Assembly (NCBI GenBank): GCA_018269055.1
Contig: JAFDVI010000007.1
Coordinates: 124,001 to 188,000 of the forward strand
DNA length: 64,000 bases
Direction of reading: 5' to 3'
Source of the DNA: Acidobacteriota bacterium
Lineage (GTDB): Bacteria > Acidobacteriota > Blastocatellia > RBC074
In this document: piece after piece, positions 56,608-64,000 of the stretch
Layout of the letters: the number at the start of each line of letters is the position of its first letter
How positions within the stretch are numbered: the stretch's first letter is position 1
The notes under the pieces: generated by a model
What the model was told of the DNA's origin: nothing
Databases searched by the model: none
The model's input: only the letters and a program-made list of their open reading frames with translations
Made by a program: the position numbers and the translations under genes

Positions 56608-57561
56608 ATGTTCAAATTCCCTGTTTTTGTTATTGCCGTCATCCTTTTGTCTTTGGTCGAACCAGCCATGGCACAGGCCAGGCGCGCCGATTACGGCCCT
56701 GTCGTCAAAGCTTATCTGACCGGGTTGAACGAAGAAGTGACAGAGCTGGAATTTCAATTTCGCCACAAGGAAATCACGCGCGCGGTGTACGAACGCACCA
56801 AACAGCGGTTGGCGGTGCGACGCCGATATGTCGAGCAAATGGCAGCCAAAACGACTGAAGATCGCGTTCCGGAATTGCAGGTGCTGGCGGATGATGAACT
56901 CGGTTTTTTGAAGTTGGGATTTGATCCTGACCTTGACCAGTTGGAACTTGGCGCAGAACTCGGCGGACGCTGGCGTGTGATGAGCATCGAGAAACTGCGT
57001 GACCGATTTTTCGTCCTGGAAAAATTGCTACCAGCGGAAGTCAGCCGCGTCGTCCCCGAACGAAAACTCGGTCCGAACATCAACATCAACGATGTGATCG
57101 AAACCATTGTCGTCCACGAAGAAAATTACGACCCGCCGCCGCAGGTTCCTCAAACGCAACCGACTCCACCTGAAGTTGCGGCTCCCCAGCAAATGCCCGC
57201 CGCTCCGGTGCAATCTCCTGCCGATTCAACACCCAAACCGGACAATCGAAACCCACAACTGCTGCACATTTACCTGCCTGAATACACGACCAAAGCGCGC
57301 GAAAAAAAGATCGAAGGCGATTTGGTCCTCCGCGCGACGTTGCAACGCGACGGCAAAGTCAAAAAGGTGAAAATCGAAAAAGGATTGGGAGAGGGATTGG
57401 ATGAACGCGCCGTCGAATCCATCAAACGAATTGCCTTTTTGCCGGCCGAACTGAATGGCGAGCCGGTAGATGCCGTGATGCAAATCGTCTTTAACTTCAA
57501 GCAAGGGAAAGTCACGCTTTACACGGGCGAAGCGGAGTTGTTGAAAGGAGACAAGGAGTGA
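56608..57561 (+). CDS. TonB C-terminal-domain protein
   Basis: A 317-residue exported protein with an N-terminal signal peptide or anchor (MFKFPVFVIAVILLSLVEPAMAQ). A helical region (about 25-150), a proline/glutamine-rich linker (about 175-210), then a TonB C-terminal fold at 215-300 with IYLPEYTTKAREKKIEGDLVLRATLQRDGKVKKVKI and SIKRIAFLPAELNGEPV. TonB couples inner-membrane energy to outer-membrane receptors; lack of a clear membrane-retained anchor makes this an atypical member. GTG of the next gene overlaps its stop. Confidence 0.85.
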   Translation: MFKFPVFVIAVILLSLVEPAMAQARRADYGPVVKAYLTGLNEEVTELEFQFRHKEITRAVYERTKQRLAVRRRYVEQMAAKTTEDRVPELQVLADDELGFLKLGFDPDLDQLELGAELGGRWRVMSIEKLRDRFFVLEKLLPAEVSRVVPERKLGPNININDVIETIVVHEENYDPPPQVPQTQPTPPEVAAPQQMPAAPVQSPADSTPKPDNRNPQLLHIYLPEYTTKAREKKIEGDLVLRATLQRDGKVKKVKIEKGLGEGLDERAVESIKRIAFLPAELNGEPVDAVMQIVFNFKQGKVTLYTGEAELLKGDKE

Positions 57562-58433
57562 AATTGTCGCCGGATTTTTTGTGGAAATCTCCACGCGAAT
57601 GGACTCGGCGCGACCTGCTCAAAGCGACGGCGGCTTCGGTCACGACAATCGGTTTGGGCAGTTTGGGAATCGGTTGCGCCGTGCGGCAATCGGTGGAAGT
57701 TTCTCGCATCGAAATCAAACTCCGCGATTTGCCGCCGGAATTTTACGGATTGACCATTGCGCAACTGACAGACATTCATCACGGGTTTTTCACGGGACTC
57801 GATTACATTCACCGCTGTGTCGAAATCGCCAACAGCCTGCAACCGGATGTGATCGCGTTGACCGGAGATTTCACTTACGGCGGGAAAAAGTATGTTGAAC
57901 CCTGCGCGGAAGTCTTGCGCGGATTGCGGGCGCGCGTCGGAATCTACGCCGTGTTGGGCAATCACGATTATTACGTCGGCGCTTCGTCGGTGGCCACTGC
58001 GCTGAAAAACGCTGGCTGCACGATGTTGGTTGATGGACTGGATCGGTTGGAATCGCGCGGAGATAAATTGTGGTTGGCTGGCACGGACGATTTGTATTAC
58101 GGAACGACCGATGCGAAACAGTTGCTGCGCGATATTCCGCGCGACGCCACGCGGATTATATTTTCTCACAACCCAGATTTTATCGAAGAATTTGCCGCCA
58201 AAGATCAACGCGTGGATTTGATGATTTCCGGCCACACGCACGGCGGGCAAATCCGCTTTCCCGTGGCCGGAGCGCCGCACATCGCTTCCGCATACGGCCA
58301 GCGATATGCCATCGGCCTGAACCACAAAGACGCCATGCAAATTTACACTTCGCGCGGTCTTGGCACGGTGTTTCTGCCCACGCGCGTGGATTGCCCGCCG
58401 GAAATTGCGATGTTCACATTGCGAACTGCCTGA
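57558..58433 (+). CDS. Tat-exported metallophosphoesterase (YkuE-like)
   Basis: A 291-residue calcineurin-like phosphoesterase. Twin-arginine signal TRRDLLKATAA (16-26), then metal motifs LTDIHHG (70-76), GDFTYGG near 101, GNHDYY near 135, ISGHTHGGQI near 225. YkuE relatives hydrolyse phospholipid or UDP-sugar pyrophosphates. The GTG start at 57558 overlaps the preceding stop. The stop at 58433 abuts the convergent MtlD-like gene with no gap. Confidence 0.88.
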   Translation: MKLSPDFLWKSPREWTRRDLLKATAASVTTIGLGSLGIGCAVRQSVEVSRIEIKLRDLPPEFYGLTIAQLTDIHHGFFTGLDYIHRCVEIANSLQPDVIALTGDFTYGGKKYVEPCAEVLRGLRARVGIYAVLGNHDYYVGASSVATALKNAGCTMLVDGLDRLESRGDKLWLAGTDDLYYGTTDAKQLLRDIPRDATRIIFSHNPDFIEEFAAKDQRVDLMISGHTHGGQIRFPVAGAPHIASAYGQRYAIGLNHKDAMQIYTSRGLGTVFLPTRVDCPPEIAMFTLRTA

Positions 58434-59582
58434 TCAATTTTCAGCCTGGCGCCGCATTTCTTCCCGGATCAGTTTGGACACGGGATTCCACGGACGAAGC
58501 TGCGACACGAAATCCAATGCGTGCTCCGCGCCGCGCTCTTTGACCAGTTTTTGCAGCTCGGCGGATTGAGCGTCGCCGCCACCTGCAAACTGAAGCGCGG
58601 CTGCGCAACCTTGAATCAAAAAGGTCGGTTCGATGCTGTACCGGTACGCCAGTTTGGCCGGGCCTATCAGCCGGTCGTCGGCCTGGAGTTTGCGAATCGG
58701 ATCGCGCCCTACGCGGGCGATGGTGTCCATCAACGCGGCATTGGAAAAACTGGCCAGGATGTCGTTGATCAAATTGCCATAATGCAGCGTACGTCCGTGT
58801 TTGGAATGCAGCGCGCGTTGCGCTTCGAGCATTGCGCCGACAACCGCGCGATTGATCGCTTCATCGGCCATCGCCTCGTGAATGTATTTGTATCCTTTTT
58901 GATAACCGAGGTACGCGCACACGGCGTGTCCGCAATTCAGAATGTAGAGCTTCTCTTCGATGCTGGCCGGAAAATTGTCCACGCCTTTGAACGGCGGCAA
59001 AACGTCAAACTCGCCTTTGATTTGCAGCGTGTCAAAGAGCACATCGCCCGTCGCATCGGCTGTAATCACCTGCCGTCCAAGTTCGTCCATTTCCTGCGCG
59101 GAAACGATGCGGTCGGAAATCGCCGCGTTGAACCCAACCCAGTCCTGCACCGCCTGTGCGTATTGAAAGGGAATGCTGGCAAATACCAGCCGCTCAATTT
59201 GCGAACCGGCGTTTTTCAAATTCTCGCAACAGAAAATATCCAGTGGACGCCGCACATCGGATTTGATGCGGTACAGAATGGCTTCGGCCAGCGCCGAGGA
59301 AATTTCCGGCAAATTGTCCGGACGAACTGAGGTGTAAATTTGATCGGCGGCGGCCACTTCGCGGGCAAACACTTCGCCGGGCATGGTGACGGCGCGAACG
59401 CCACGCACTTCCACGGTGGCTTCCACCACGCCTTTGGTTACAACGTTGAATCCGAAGCGATTGATGGAATTGACGACTTCCTGCCGCCGCGCGGCAAACA
59501 CGACTTCGTTGCCCTGCATGGTCAGCGCCACGCCCAATGCGCCCAGCCCGACTCTTCCTGCCCCGATAATGATGATTCGCAT
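58434..59582 (-). CDS. Mannitol-1-phosphate 5-dehydrogenase-like polyol dehydrogenase
   Basis: NAD-dependent long-chain polyol dehydrogenase of 382 residues. The Rossmann start is IIIIGAGRVGLGALG (3-17). Conserved blocks: PDNLPEISSALAEAI, CCENLKNAG, VDNFPASIEEKLYILNCGHAVCAYLGYQKGYKYIHEAM with the catalytic Lys region, and YGNLINDILASFSNAALMDTIARVGRDPIRKL. MtlD oxidises mannitol 1-phosphate to fructose 6-phosphate. No PTS transporter is near. It abuts the phosphoesterase tail to tail. Confidence 0.88.
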   Translation of the reverse strand: MRIIIIGAGRVGLGALGVALTMQGNEVVFAARRQEVVNSINRFGFNVVTKGVVEATVEVRGVRAVTMPGEVFAREVAAADQIYTSVRPDNLPEISSALAEAILYRIKSDVRRPLDIFCCENLKNAGSQIERLVFASIPFQYAQAVQDWVGFNAAISDRIVSAQEMDELGRQVITADATGDVLFDTLQIKGEFDVLPPFKGVDNFPASIEEKLYILNCGHAVCAYLGYQKGYKYIHEAMADEAINRAVVGAMLEAQRALHSKHGRTLHYGNLINDILASFSNAALMDTIARVGRDPIRKLQADDRLIGPAKLAYRYSIEPTFLIQGCAAALQFAGGGDAQSAELQKLVKERGAEHALDFVSQLRPWNPVSKLIREEMRRQAEN

Positions 59583-59600
59583 AATTTCCCTGAATAGTTT

Positions 59601-60055
59601 GCAGTTCGCGGTTCACAGTTCGCAGTCTGACATTTGAAATTCTCTGTTAAACAGATAGGGATTTTGACAAACCGTTAAGCAGCCTGCCGACTTCCCCAGC
59701 AAGTTCCATCAACACGTTGACTTGCTGCTGCTCGAGGTATTTGAGTCGCCCCGCAATCAGAATTTGTGTCTCAGCCTCACGAAGAGAACCATAGGCAATC
59801 GAAAGGAAATGCAGAAACTCTTTTGCAGAATTTCGCCCTTGCCCCTCCGCAATATTCGATGGAATTGAAATTGAGGCTCTTCTTTGCTGCGAACAAAGTC
59901 CGTACATCTCTTCTTTTGGAAATAATTTGGTAGCCAGATAAACTTGTTCAACCAAGTCCATCGCTCGTTGCCAAACAATCAAATCACTATAAATCTTAGT
60001 TGCCATCACCCCTCCAAAACTAAAACCTCGAACTGTGAACTGTGAACTGTGAACT
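59601..60055. repeat. Inverted heptamer-word repeats flanking the four-helix-bundle gene
   Basis: Left block 59601-59625 reads gcagttcgcggttcacagttcgcag; right block 60029-60055 is a tandem of the heptamer AACTGTG (three and a half copies). The two are inverted relative to each other and bracket the S23-type gene. The right block abuts the stop codon of the FHA gene. Confidence 0.7.
59647..60006 (-). CDS. Four-helix-bundle (S23/23S rRNA intervening-sequence type) protein
   Basis: A 119-residue protein of the four-helix-bundle family first found within 23S rRNA intervening sequences. Signature: DLIVWQRAMDLVEQVYLATKLFPKEEMYGLCSQQRRASISIPSNIAEG and SLREAETQILIA, with the ending GLSKSLS. The function is unknown. 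ATG 60006 has GGAGG 5 nt upstream; a GTG just before it is an alternative. It stands between inverted word repeats and away from rRNA, as many free-standing members do. Confidence 0.9.
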   Translation of the reverse strand: MATKIYSDLIVWQRAMDLVEQVYLATKLFPKEEMYGLCSQQRRASISIPSNIAEGQGRNSAKEFLHFLSIAYGSLREAETQILIAGRLKYLEQQQVNVLMELAGEVGRLLNGLSKSLSV

Positions 60056-62306
60056 AGCGCAACAACGCTTCAACTTTGGCAAGCAACTCTTCGAAGACCA
60101 AATTTCGTTTACTCAGAAAATCATCCGCGCCGGATTGCAGCGCTTCGATCTTGTCTTCGACGCCTTGTCGCCCGCCGAGCAAAATGACTGGCGTTTCGCG
60201 TTTTGCTTTGCGCAGTTCGCGGCACACGTCAAAGCCGGATTTGTGTTCCAGCAACGCGTCCAGCAGCAGAAGCTGATATGGCTGGGGTTGATTCGTGGCG
60301 CGATCAAAGGCTTCGCGGCCATCTTGCGCGCGTTCGACCAGATAATTTTCGACTTCCAATCCGCGCTGCAAAATCGCCGCCAACTCTTCGTTGGCGACGG
60401 CAACCAGAATGCGTTGAATCCCGGTCAGCAGTCTGGTTTGCAAACTGCCGGTCGAGGATTGATGCGCCAACGACAATTGCGCCGTTCCGCCCATCACCGG
60501 CAACACCGTAGTCATCGCCGGTTGCACATCGGACAGCGTCGCCGACATCAATTTGGATTCGACGCGACGCAAATCTGTCATCGCTCCCAACTTGGCGAAT
60601 GCAGCGCGCGCTTCTTCCAAATGCGCGCGCGCGGATTCGGGACGCCGTTGGGCAATGCGCAATTCCCCAATCGCCGCGTGGCTCAGCGCTGTGCGGTATG
60701 GATCGTTGATCGTTTGGAAAATCGAAAGGCTTTGGCTGAAACAGCGATTGGCTTCGTTCGGTTCGCCCGCGAATACATGAATCTGGCCGCGCGTGTACAG
60801 CGCGCGCGCCATCAAATTCAGCGCGGGGTCGAGCGACGTGGCGGATTCGGCGGCTTCCAGTTGCTCGCGCGCCTGCGTTTGATCGCCGCGTTCGGCGTGA
60901 ATCAGCGCCAGGTCGAACCCGATCAACACCTGCTCTTCGATGGCGCCGCGTTCGCGCGCAGCGGCCAATCCTTTTTCAAACGCTTCAAGGGCCAACCCCA
61001 ATTCGTGATCCGCCTGCAGCACACGACCCAGAATTCGCTGCGTGCGCGCATACACCGTTTTGCCGTGAAGCTGTATGGCTTCCTGGATGGCTGCTTCGGC
61101 GGCGGCCACATACCCTTGCAGCAATTTCAACTCGGCCAAATCAGTCAACGCGACGGCTTCGGCTTTTGCCAGCTTATGTTCGCGCGCCAACCGCAGCCGG
61201 TCTTCCAGCAATTTTTCCACTGCTCGCCACGAACCCAGCCGAGCCAGTGCGCGCGACAAACTGCTGTACGCTTTGAGCAGCAACCGCACGTTGCCCGTGG
61301 CTTTGATCTGCTTGATCGCACCCTGATACGCCGGAACGGACTCTTTCAGCTTGCCTTCGGTGTACAGGATCAACGCTTGTTGCAGTTGAACGCGACCTTC
61401 CAGCATTGCGTCGCCGGTTTCTTCGGCCATCCGCGCGGCGCGACTCCAGTTGTAACGCGCGCCTTCAAAATCGCCTTCTTTCCAATCCACTTTGCCGAGC
61501 AGGTAATGCGCCTCGGCACGCCAACGCACATTGCCCGCTCGTCTGGCCGAAAGCAACGCGCGGTGTAATTGATCGCGTGCTGAAAGCAACTCGCCTGTGT
61601 TGACCAATGCGCGTCCCAAACTGGCATACGCCGCGGCCAACCCCGTTTCGTCGTCTTTGCCCTTTTCCGCTTGCCCGTAAAACCCCAGGCTGCGTTGCAA
61701 AGCGTCAATTGCCAGATCGAGCTGTTTGCGCTCCAGGTACACGCGTCCGATCCATAGGAGCACGCTGGCGCGAAACGTTGTGGGTAAAGCAATCAGATTT
61801 GTCGTGTCATTGTATTTCGCCAGGACTTCCAGCGCAGCGTCGTAATCGCCTTTGTTCAGGTTGGATTCGGCCAGAAGCTGGCGGACGCTGGCTTGTTCGC
61901 AAACATCACCGGGCAAATCGTCCAGCCGTTCGGCCAGCGAAGCCATCAATCCGGCGGTTGTATTTCGCGGCTGAGAATCGAGCGAAATGACTTCGCCGCT
62001 TTCGTTTTCGATCAGCCTGAAACTCAATTCAGGCCCGTTGTTGCCAAACCGGATGACGTCACCATCGGCCAGAACCTGTTCCGCAATGCGCGCGTTGTTG
62101 ACGAACGTGCCGTTGGTTGACCCCAGATCGCGCAGCAAAAAATCGCCGCCCAGACGAATGATTTCAGCCTGCGAACGCGAAACGACCGAAACCGGCAAAC
62201 AAAGCGAATTTTCCGGCCCGCGTCCAATGGTAAACCGTTGATCGTCCAGTTTTACGTTGCGAGCTTCGCCATTTAACGTCAGAGAAATCTCTCCACGTAT
62301 GCTCAT
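60054..62306 (-). CDS. FHA-TPR protein with a degenerate receiver domain
   Basis: A 750-residue signalling protein. FHA domain (about 15-95) with FTIGRGPENSLCLP (25-38) and RDLGSTNGTFVN (59-70), binding phosphothreonine peptides. A long alpha-helical TPR region (about 130-600) follows. The C-terminal receiver-like domain (about 625-750) keeps the phospho-acceptor region LLLLDALLEHKSG and a Lys in DFLSKRN, but its first acidic pair is gone (RILVAVANEEL). It is preceded by AAGGAG at ATG 62306. It is divergent from the ATP-grasp pair. Its partner kinase is unknown. Confidence 0.88.
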   Translation of the reverse strand: MSIRGEISLTLNGEARNVKLDDQRFTIGRGPENSLCLPVSVVSRSQAEIIRLGGDFLLRDLGSTNGTFVNNARIAEQVLADGDVIRFGNNGPELSFRLIENESGEVISLDSQPRNTTAGLMASLAERLDDLPGDVCEQASVRQLLAESNLNKGDYDAALEVLAKYNDTTNLIALPTTFRASVLLWIGRVYLERKQLDLAIDALQRSLGFYGQAEKGKDDETGLAAAYASLGRALVNTGELLSARDQLHRALLSARRAGNVRWRAEAHYLLGKVDWKEGDFEGARYNWSRAARMAEETGDAMLEGRVQLQQALILYTEGKLKESVPAYQGAIKQIKATGNVRLLLKAYSSLSRALARLGSWRAVEKLLEDRLRLAREHKLAKAEAVALTDLAELKLLQGYVAAAEAAIQEAIQLHGKTVYARTQRILGRVLQADHELGLALEAFEKGLAAARERGAIEEQVLIGFDLALIHAERGDQTQAREQLEAAESATSLDPALNLMARALYTRGQIHVFAGEPNEANRCFSQSLSIFQTINDPYRTALSHAAIGELRIAQRRPESARAHLEEARAAFAKLGAMTDLRRVESKLMSATLSDVQPAMTTVLPVMGGTAQLSLAHQSSTGSLQTRLLTGIQRILVAVANEELAAILQRGLEVENYLVERAQDGREAFDRATNQPQPYQLLLLDALLEHKSGFDVCRELRKAKRETPVILLGGRQGVEDKIEALQSGADDFLSKRNLVFEELLAKVEALLR

Positions 62307-62375
62307 CCTGTGTCTCCTTCCGCTGAGAACGGCCCGAAGTATACACATCCTCGGCACTTAAGCCGACATTTTTCT

Positions 62376-62403
62376 TGACCGGCTTCTGCCCGCGGTTATA
62401 ATC
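62376..62403 (+). promoter_or_regulatory. Predicted promoter of the ATP-grasp genes
   Basis: TTGACC (62376-62381), 16 nt, then consensus TATAAT (62398-62403), about 118 bp before the first ATP-grasp start. Confidence 0.65.
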
Positions 62404-62521
62404 GCCGTGCTGTACCGGTCCACATGACGGCCCCTACTGAAAAATTCAACTCGTTGTTTTACCGACTGTTTGACCGCTGCCGATTCGCCTGCCGCAGCTT
62501 TATTTTGAGGAAATCCTGCAA

Positions 62522-63343
62522 ATGCCATCGCCGCTCAAAATTGGAGTTCTTGCCGAAGCTCGTTACCTGGCGCAAAGCCAGCCAACCGGCATGAGCAATG
62601 AACTGAAAACACAAGGCCACGACGTCACAATCATTGACCCGCAAAAGGCATTTTATCTGATGGGCGATAATGGCTGGTTTGCCGGGTTGGATGTCATTGT
62701 CGGGCGCGGACGCAGTTGGGGCTTGCTCGGTTTGCTCAATTGGGCGGAACGCGGCGGGTGTTTGACGATCAACCGCCAAGCTGCCATTTCCGCCGTCCAC
62801 AACAAAGCGCAAATGTCCATCGCACTGGCTTCCAGCGGATTGCCCATTCCCGAAACGTACTTCGCGACGATTGAACAATTGGCCAAAGAAATTCCAGCCG
62901 AAAACTACCCGATCATTTTGAAACCGATTTTTGGCGACAACTCGCGCGGACTGTTGGTGGTGAATTCGCCTGCGGAATTGGCTGCGACCGATTGGTTGGA
63001 ACCGGTCGCGCTGGCGCAACGCTATTTCAAAACCGACGGCTATGATTTGAAGCTGTACGGCATCGGCGATCAAATTTGGGCTGTGCGCAAAGTTTCTCCG
63101 TTCAACGCCACTACCGATATGGACAAAGCCAAAGAAGGGTTGGCCGAAATCACGCCCGAATTGACCGAACTGGGTCGCCGTTGCGGAGCGTTGTTCGGAC
63201 TGGATTTGTTCGGCGTGGATTGCATCGAAACCGAAGCCGGCGTGCTGATCATCGAAATCAACGATTATCCAAATTACACCAACGTTCCAACGGCCAATGA
63301 ACGGCTGGCAGAATTCGTCACCAGGAAGGTGGAAAGGAAATAG
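62522..63343 (+). CDS. ATP-grasp ligase, RimK-like (first of two)
   Basis: A 273-residue ATP-grasp protein. The central block YPIILKPIFGDNSRGLLVV (near 127-145) is the ATP-binding lysine and loop; LFGVDCIETEAGVLIIEINDYPNYTNV near the end gives the magnesium-binding Asp/Glu/Asn. RimK-type enzymes join an amino acid to a carboxyl group. The gene is followed by a similar one at 63428, from which a word palindrome separates it. The substrate is unknown. Confidence 0.85.
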   Translation: MPSPLKIGVLAEARYLAQSQPTGMSNELKTQGHDVTIIDPQKAFYLMGDNGWFAGLDVIVGRGRSWGLLGLLNWAERGGCLTINRQAAISAVHNKAQMSIALASSGLPIPETYFATIEQLAKEIPAENYPIILKPIFGDNSRGLLVVNSPAELAATDWLEPVALAQRYFKTDGYDLKLYGIGDQIWAVRKVSPFNATTDMDKAKEGLAEITPELTELGRRCGALFGLDLFGVDCIETEAGVLIIEINDYPNYTNVPTANERLAEFVTRKVERK

Positions 63344-63416
63344 ACAGGATTCTCAGGATTTTTCAGGATTGGAAAAAAGCCAGTTGTTCATCCTGTTGAA
63401 TCCTGTAAATCCTGTC
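63343..63416. repeat. Imperfect word palindrome (caggatt / aatcctg type) between the ATP-grasp genes
   Basis: Left arm gacaggattctcaggattt and right arm atcctgtaaatcctgtc complement one another with a 20-nt loop region. The words match those at 4272-4359. It begins at the stop codon of the first gene. Confidence 0.75.
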
Positions 63417-63427
63417 GAAAAGCTTGA

Positions 63428-64000
63428 ATGAAAATTGGCGTCATCACGAAACGCGAAAAAGCCACCAAAACCGGTTCGGTCATGCAGGAAACCATCGGAC
63501 TGTTGACTGCGCGCGGCATCATCGTTGAACAGATCTATCCCGACGACGAAGCGATTAACGTCGCCGAAGTCAAAGCCGATTGCGACTTGTACTTGCTGAA
63601 ATCCGGCACGGAACCCGCGCTGAGCTTGGCCGGAGTGCTCCATGCCGCCGGAGCCAAAATCCTGAATCCGTACCCGACCGTTGTCGCCATGCGCGACAAA
63701 ATCATTTCGACCAAATTATTGCTCGACGCCGGAGTTCCACTGCCGGAAACCTTTTTCGCCGCACATTCCGGCTTTCTGGTGGACGCATTGAAAGATGGCC
63801 CGCTGGTCGTCAAACCCTTCTGGGCCGCTTCGCAAGGTCGCGGCGTGCAAATCATCCATTCGGACGATGAACTGGAAGGCCTGACAACCGATGAAGGGTT
63901 GTTCTTTGCCCAACGATATAACAAACCTGACGGGCGCGATTACAAGCTTTACGTCATTGGCGATCAGGTGTTCGGCGTCCGCCGGGTCTGGCCGCCCAAA
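63428..64000 (+). CDS. ATP-grasp ligase (second of two; cut by window edge)
   Basis: The frame is open from ATG 63428 to the right edge (191 residues seen). It resembles the upstream ATP-grasp protein in plan: an N-terminal Rossmann-like part (KIGVITKREKATKTGS), LLDAGVPLPETFF, then GPLVVKPFWAASQGRGVQII with the ATP-binding lysine, and FFAQRYNKPDGRDYKLYVIGDQVFGVRRV. The magnesium-binding end lies outside the window. Tandem ATP-grasp genes suggest two successive ligation steps on one product. Confidence 0.8.
   Translation, partial: MKIGVITKREKATKTGSVMQETIGLLTARGIIVEQIYPDDEAINVAEVKADCDLYLLKSGTEPALSLAGVLHAAGAKILNPYPTVVAMRDKIISTKLLLDAGVPLPETFFAAHSGFLVDALKDGPLVVKPFWAASQGRGVQIIHSDDELEGLTTDEGLFFAQRYNKPDGRDYKLYVIGDQVFGVRRVWPPK

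Noticed and set aside
60042-61568. + strand frame of 508 codons opposite the FHA-TPR gene
   Set aside because: Shadow of the alanine/leucine-rich TPR coding strand.

Overview
The window comes from a bacterial chromosome of moderate G+C content, most likely an Acidobacteriota (Blastocatellia-like) genome. Pointers are the HspR-controlled dnaK operon with hsp20, a fused E1 alpha/beta 2-oxoacid dehydrogenase, an ATP synthase cluster limited to b', b, delta, alpha and gamma, an M36 metallopeptidase with RLLDTR repeats, and many intergenic palindromes made of short repeated words. The assignment rests on gene content, not on a marker-gene tree. Two protein genes run off the window: hsdS at the left edge and an ATP-grasp gene at the right edge.

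Layout, left to right. 1-3938: type I restriction-modification genes hsdS and hsdM, separated by a 62-bp tandem palindromic array, next to tRNA-Lys. 4393-6285: SDR oxidoreductase and a CHAD protein split over two overlapping genes. 7173-11825: VanZ-like gene and ATP synthase genes, all leftward. 12238-15823: a large adenine methylase plus a PD-(D/E)XK-like protein, a candidate defence pair. 15859-26235: methyltransferase, cyclase, M36 metallopeptidase, cupin, degenerate NagB-like protein, PPP phosphatase, pgsA and an AI-2E-type transporter. 26268-30575: dnaK-hsp20-dnaJ-hspR with a HAIR-like operator over the promoter. 30572-34659: degenerate ROK protein, DedA, GHMP kinase and Hsp33. 34712-35179: tRNA-Pro and rpsT. 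35410-39341: BadF-type kinase, murQ and a decarboxylase, a likely cell-wall recycling group. 39440-49704: folC, uxaC, enolase-superfamily enzyme, GH31 glycosidase, XdhC pair and small genes. 49944-52061: fused E1. 52109-53566: a compact restriction-modification cassette bounded by inverted repeats and an 8-bp direct repeat. 53582-64000: TonB receptor, GNAT, TonB-like protein, phosphoesterase, MtlD-like dehydrogenase, S23-type four-helix protein, FHA-TPR-pseudoreceiver protein and two tandem ATP-grasp ligases.

Three independent DNA-modification loci in 54 kb make this a defence-rich stretch. The most striking is the cassette at 52109-53566: its ends carry near-identical inverted repeats and a direct repeat of the flank, yet it encodes only a methylase and a nuclease and no transposase, so it looks like a non-autonomous mobile restriction-modification unit. 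A second thread is a family of intergenic imperfect palindromes built from short words. They occupy every junction of the heat-shock operon, supply the stop codon of atpF and flank a four-helix-bundle gene. A third thread is a set of enzyme-like proteins whose catalytic residues are gone (ROK, NagB and receiver families), suggesting non-catalytic roles.
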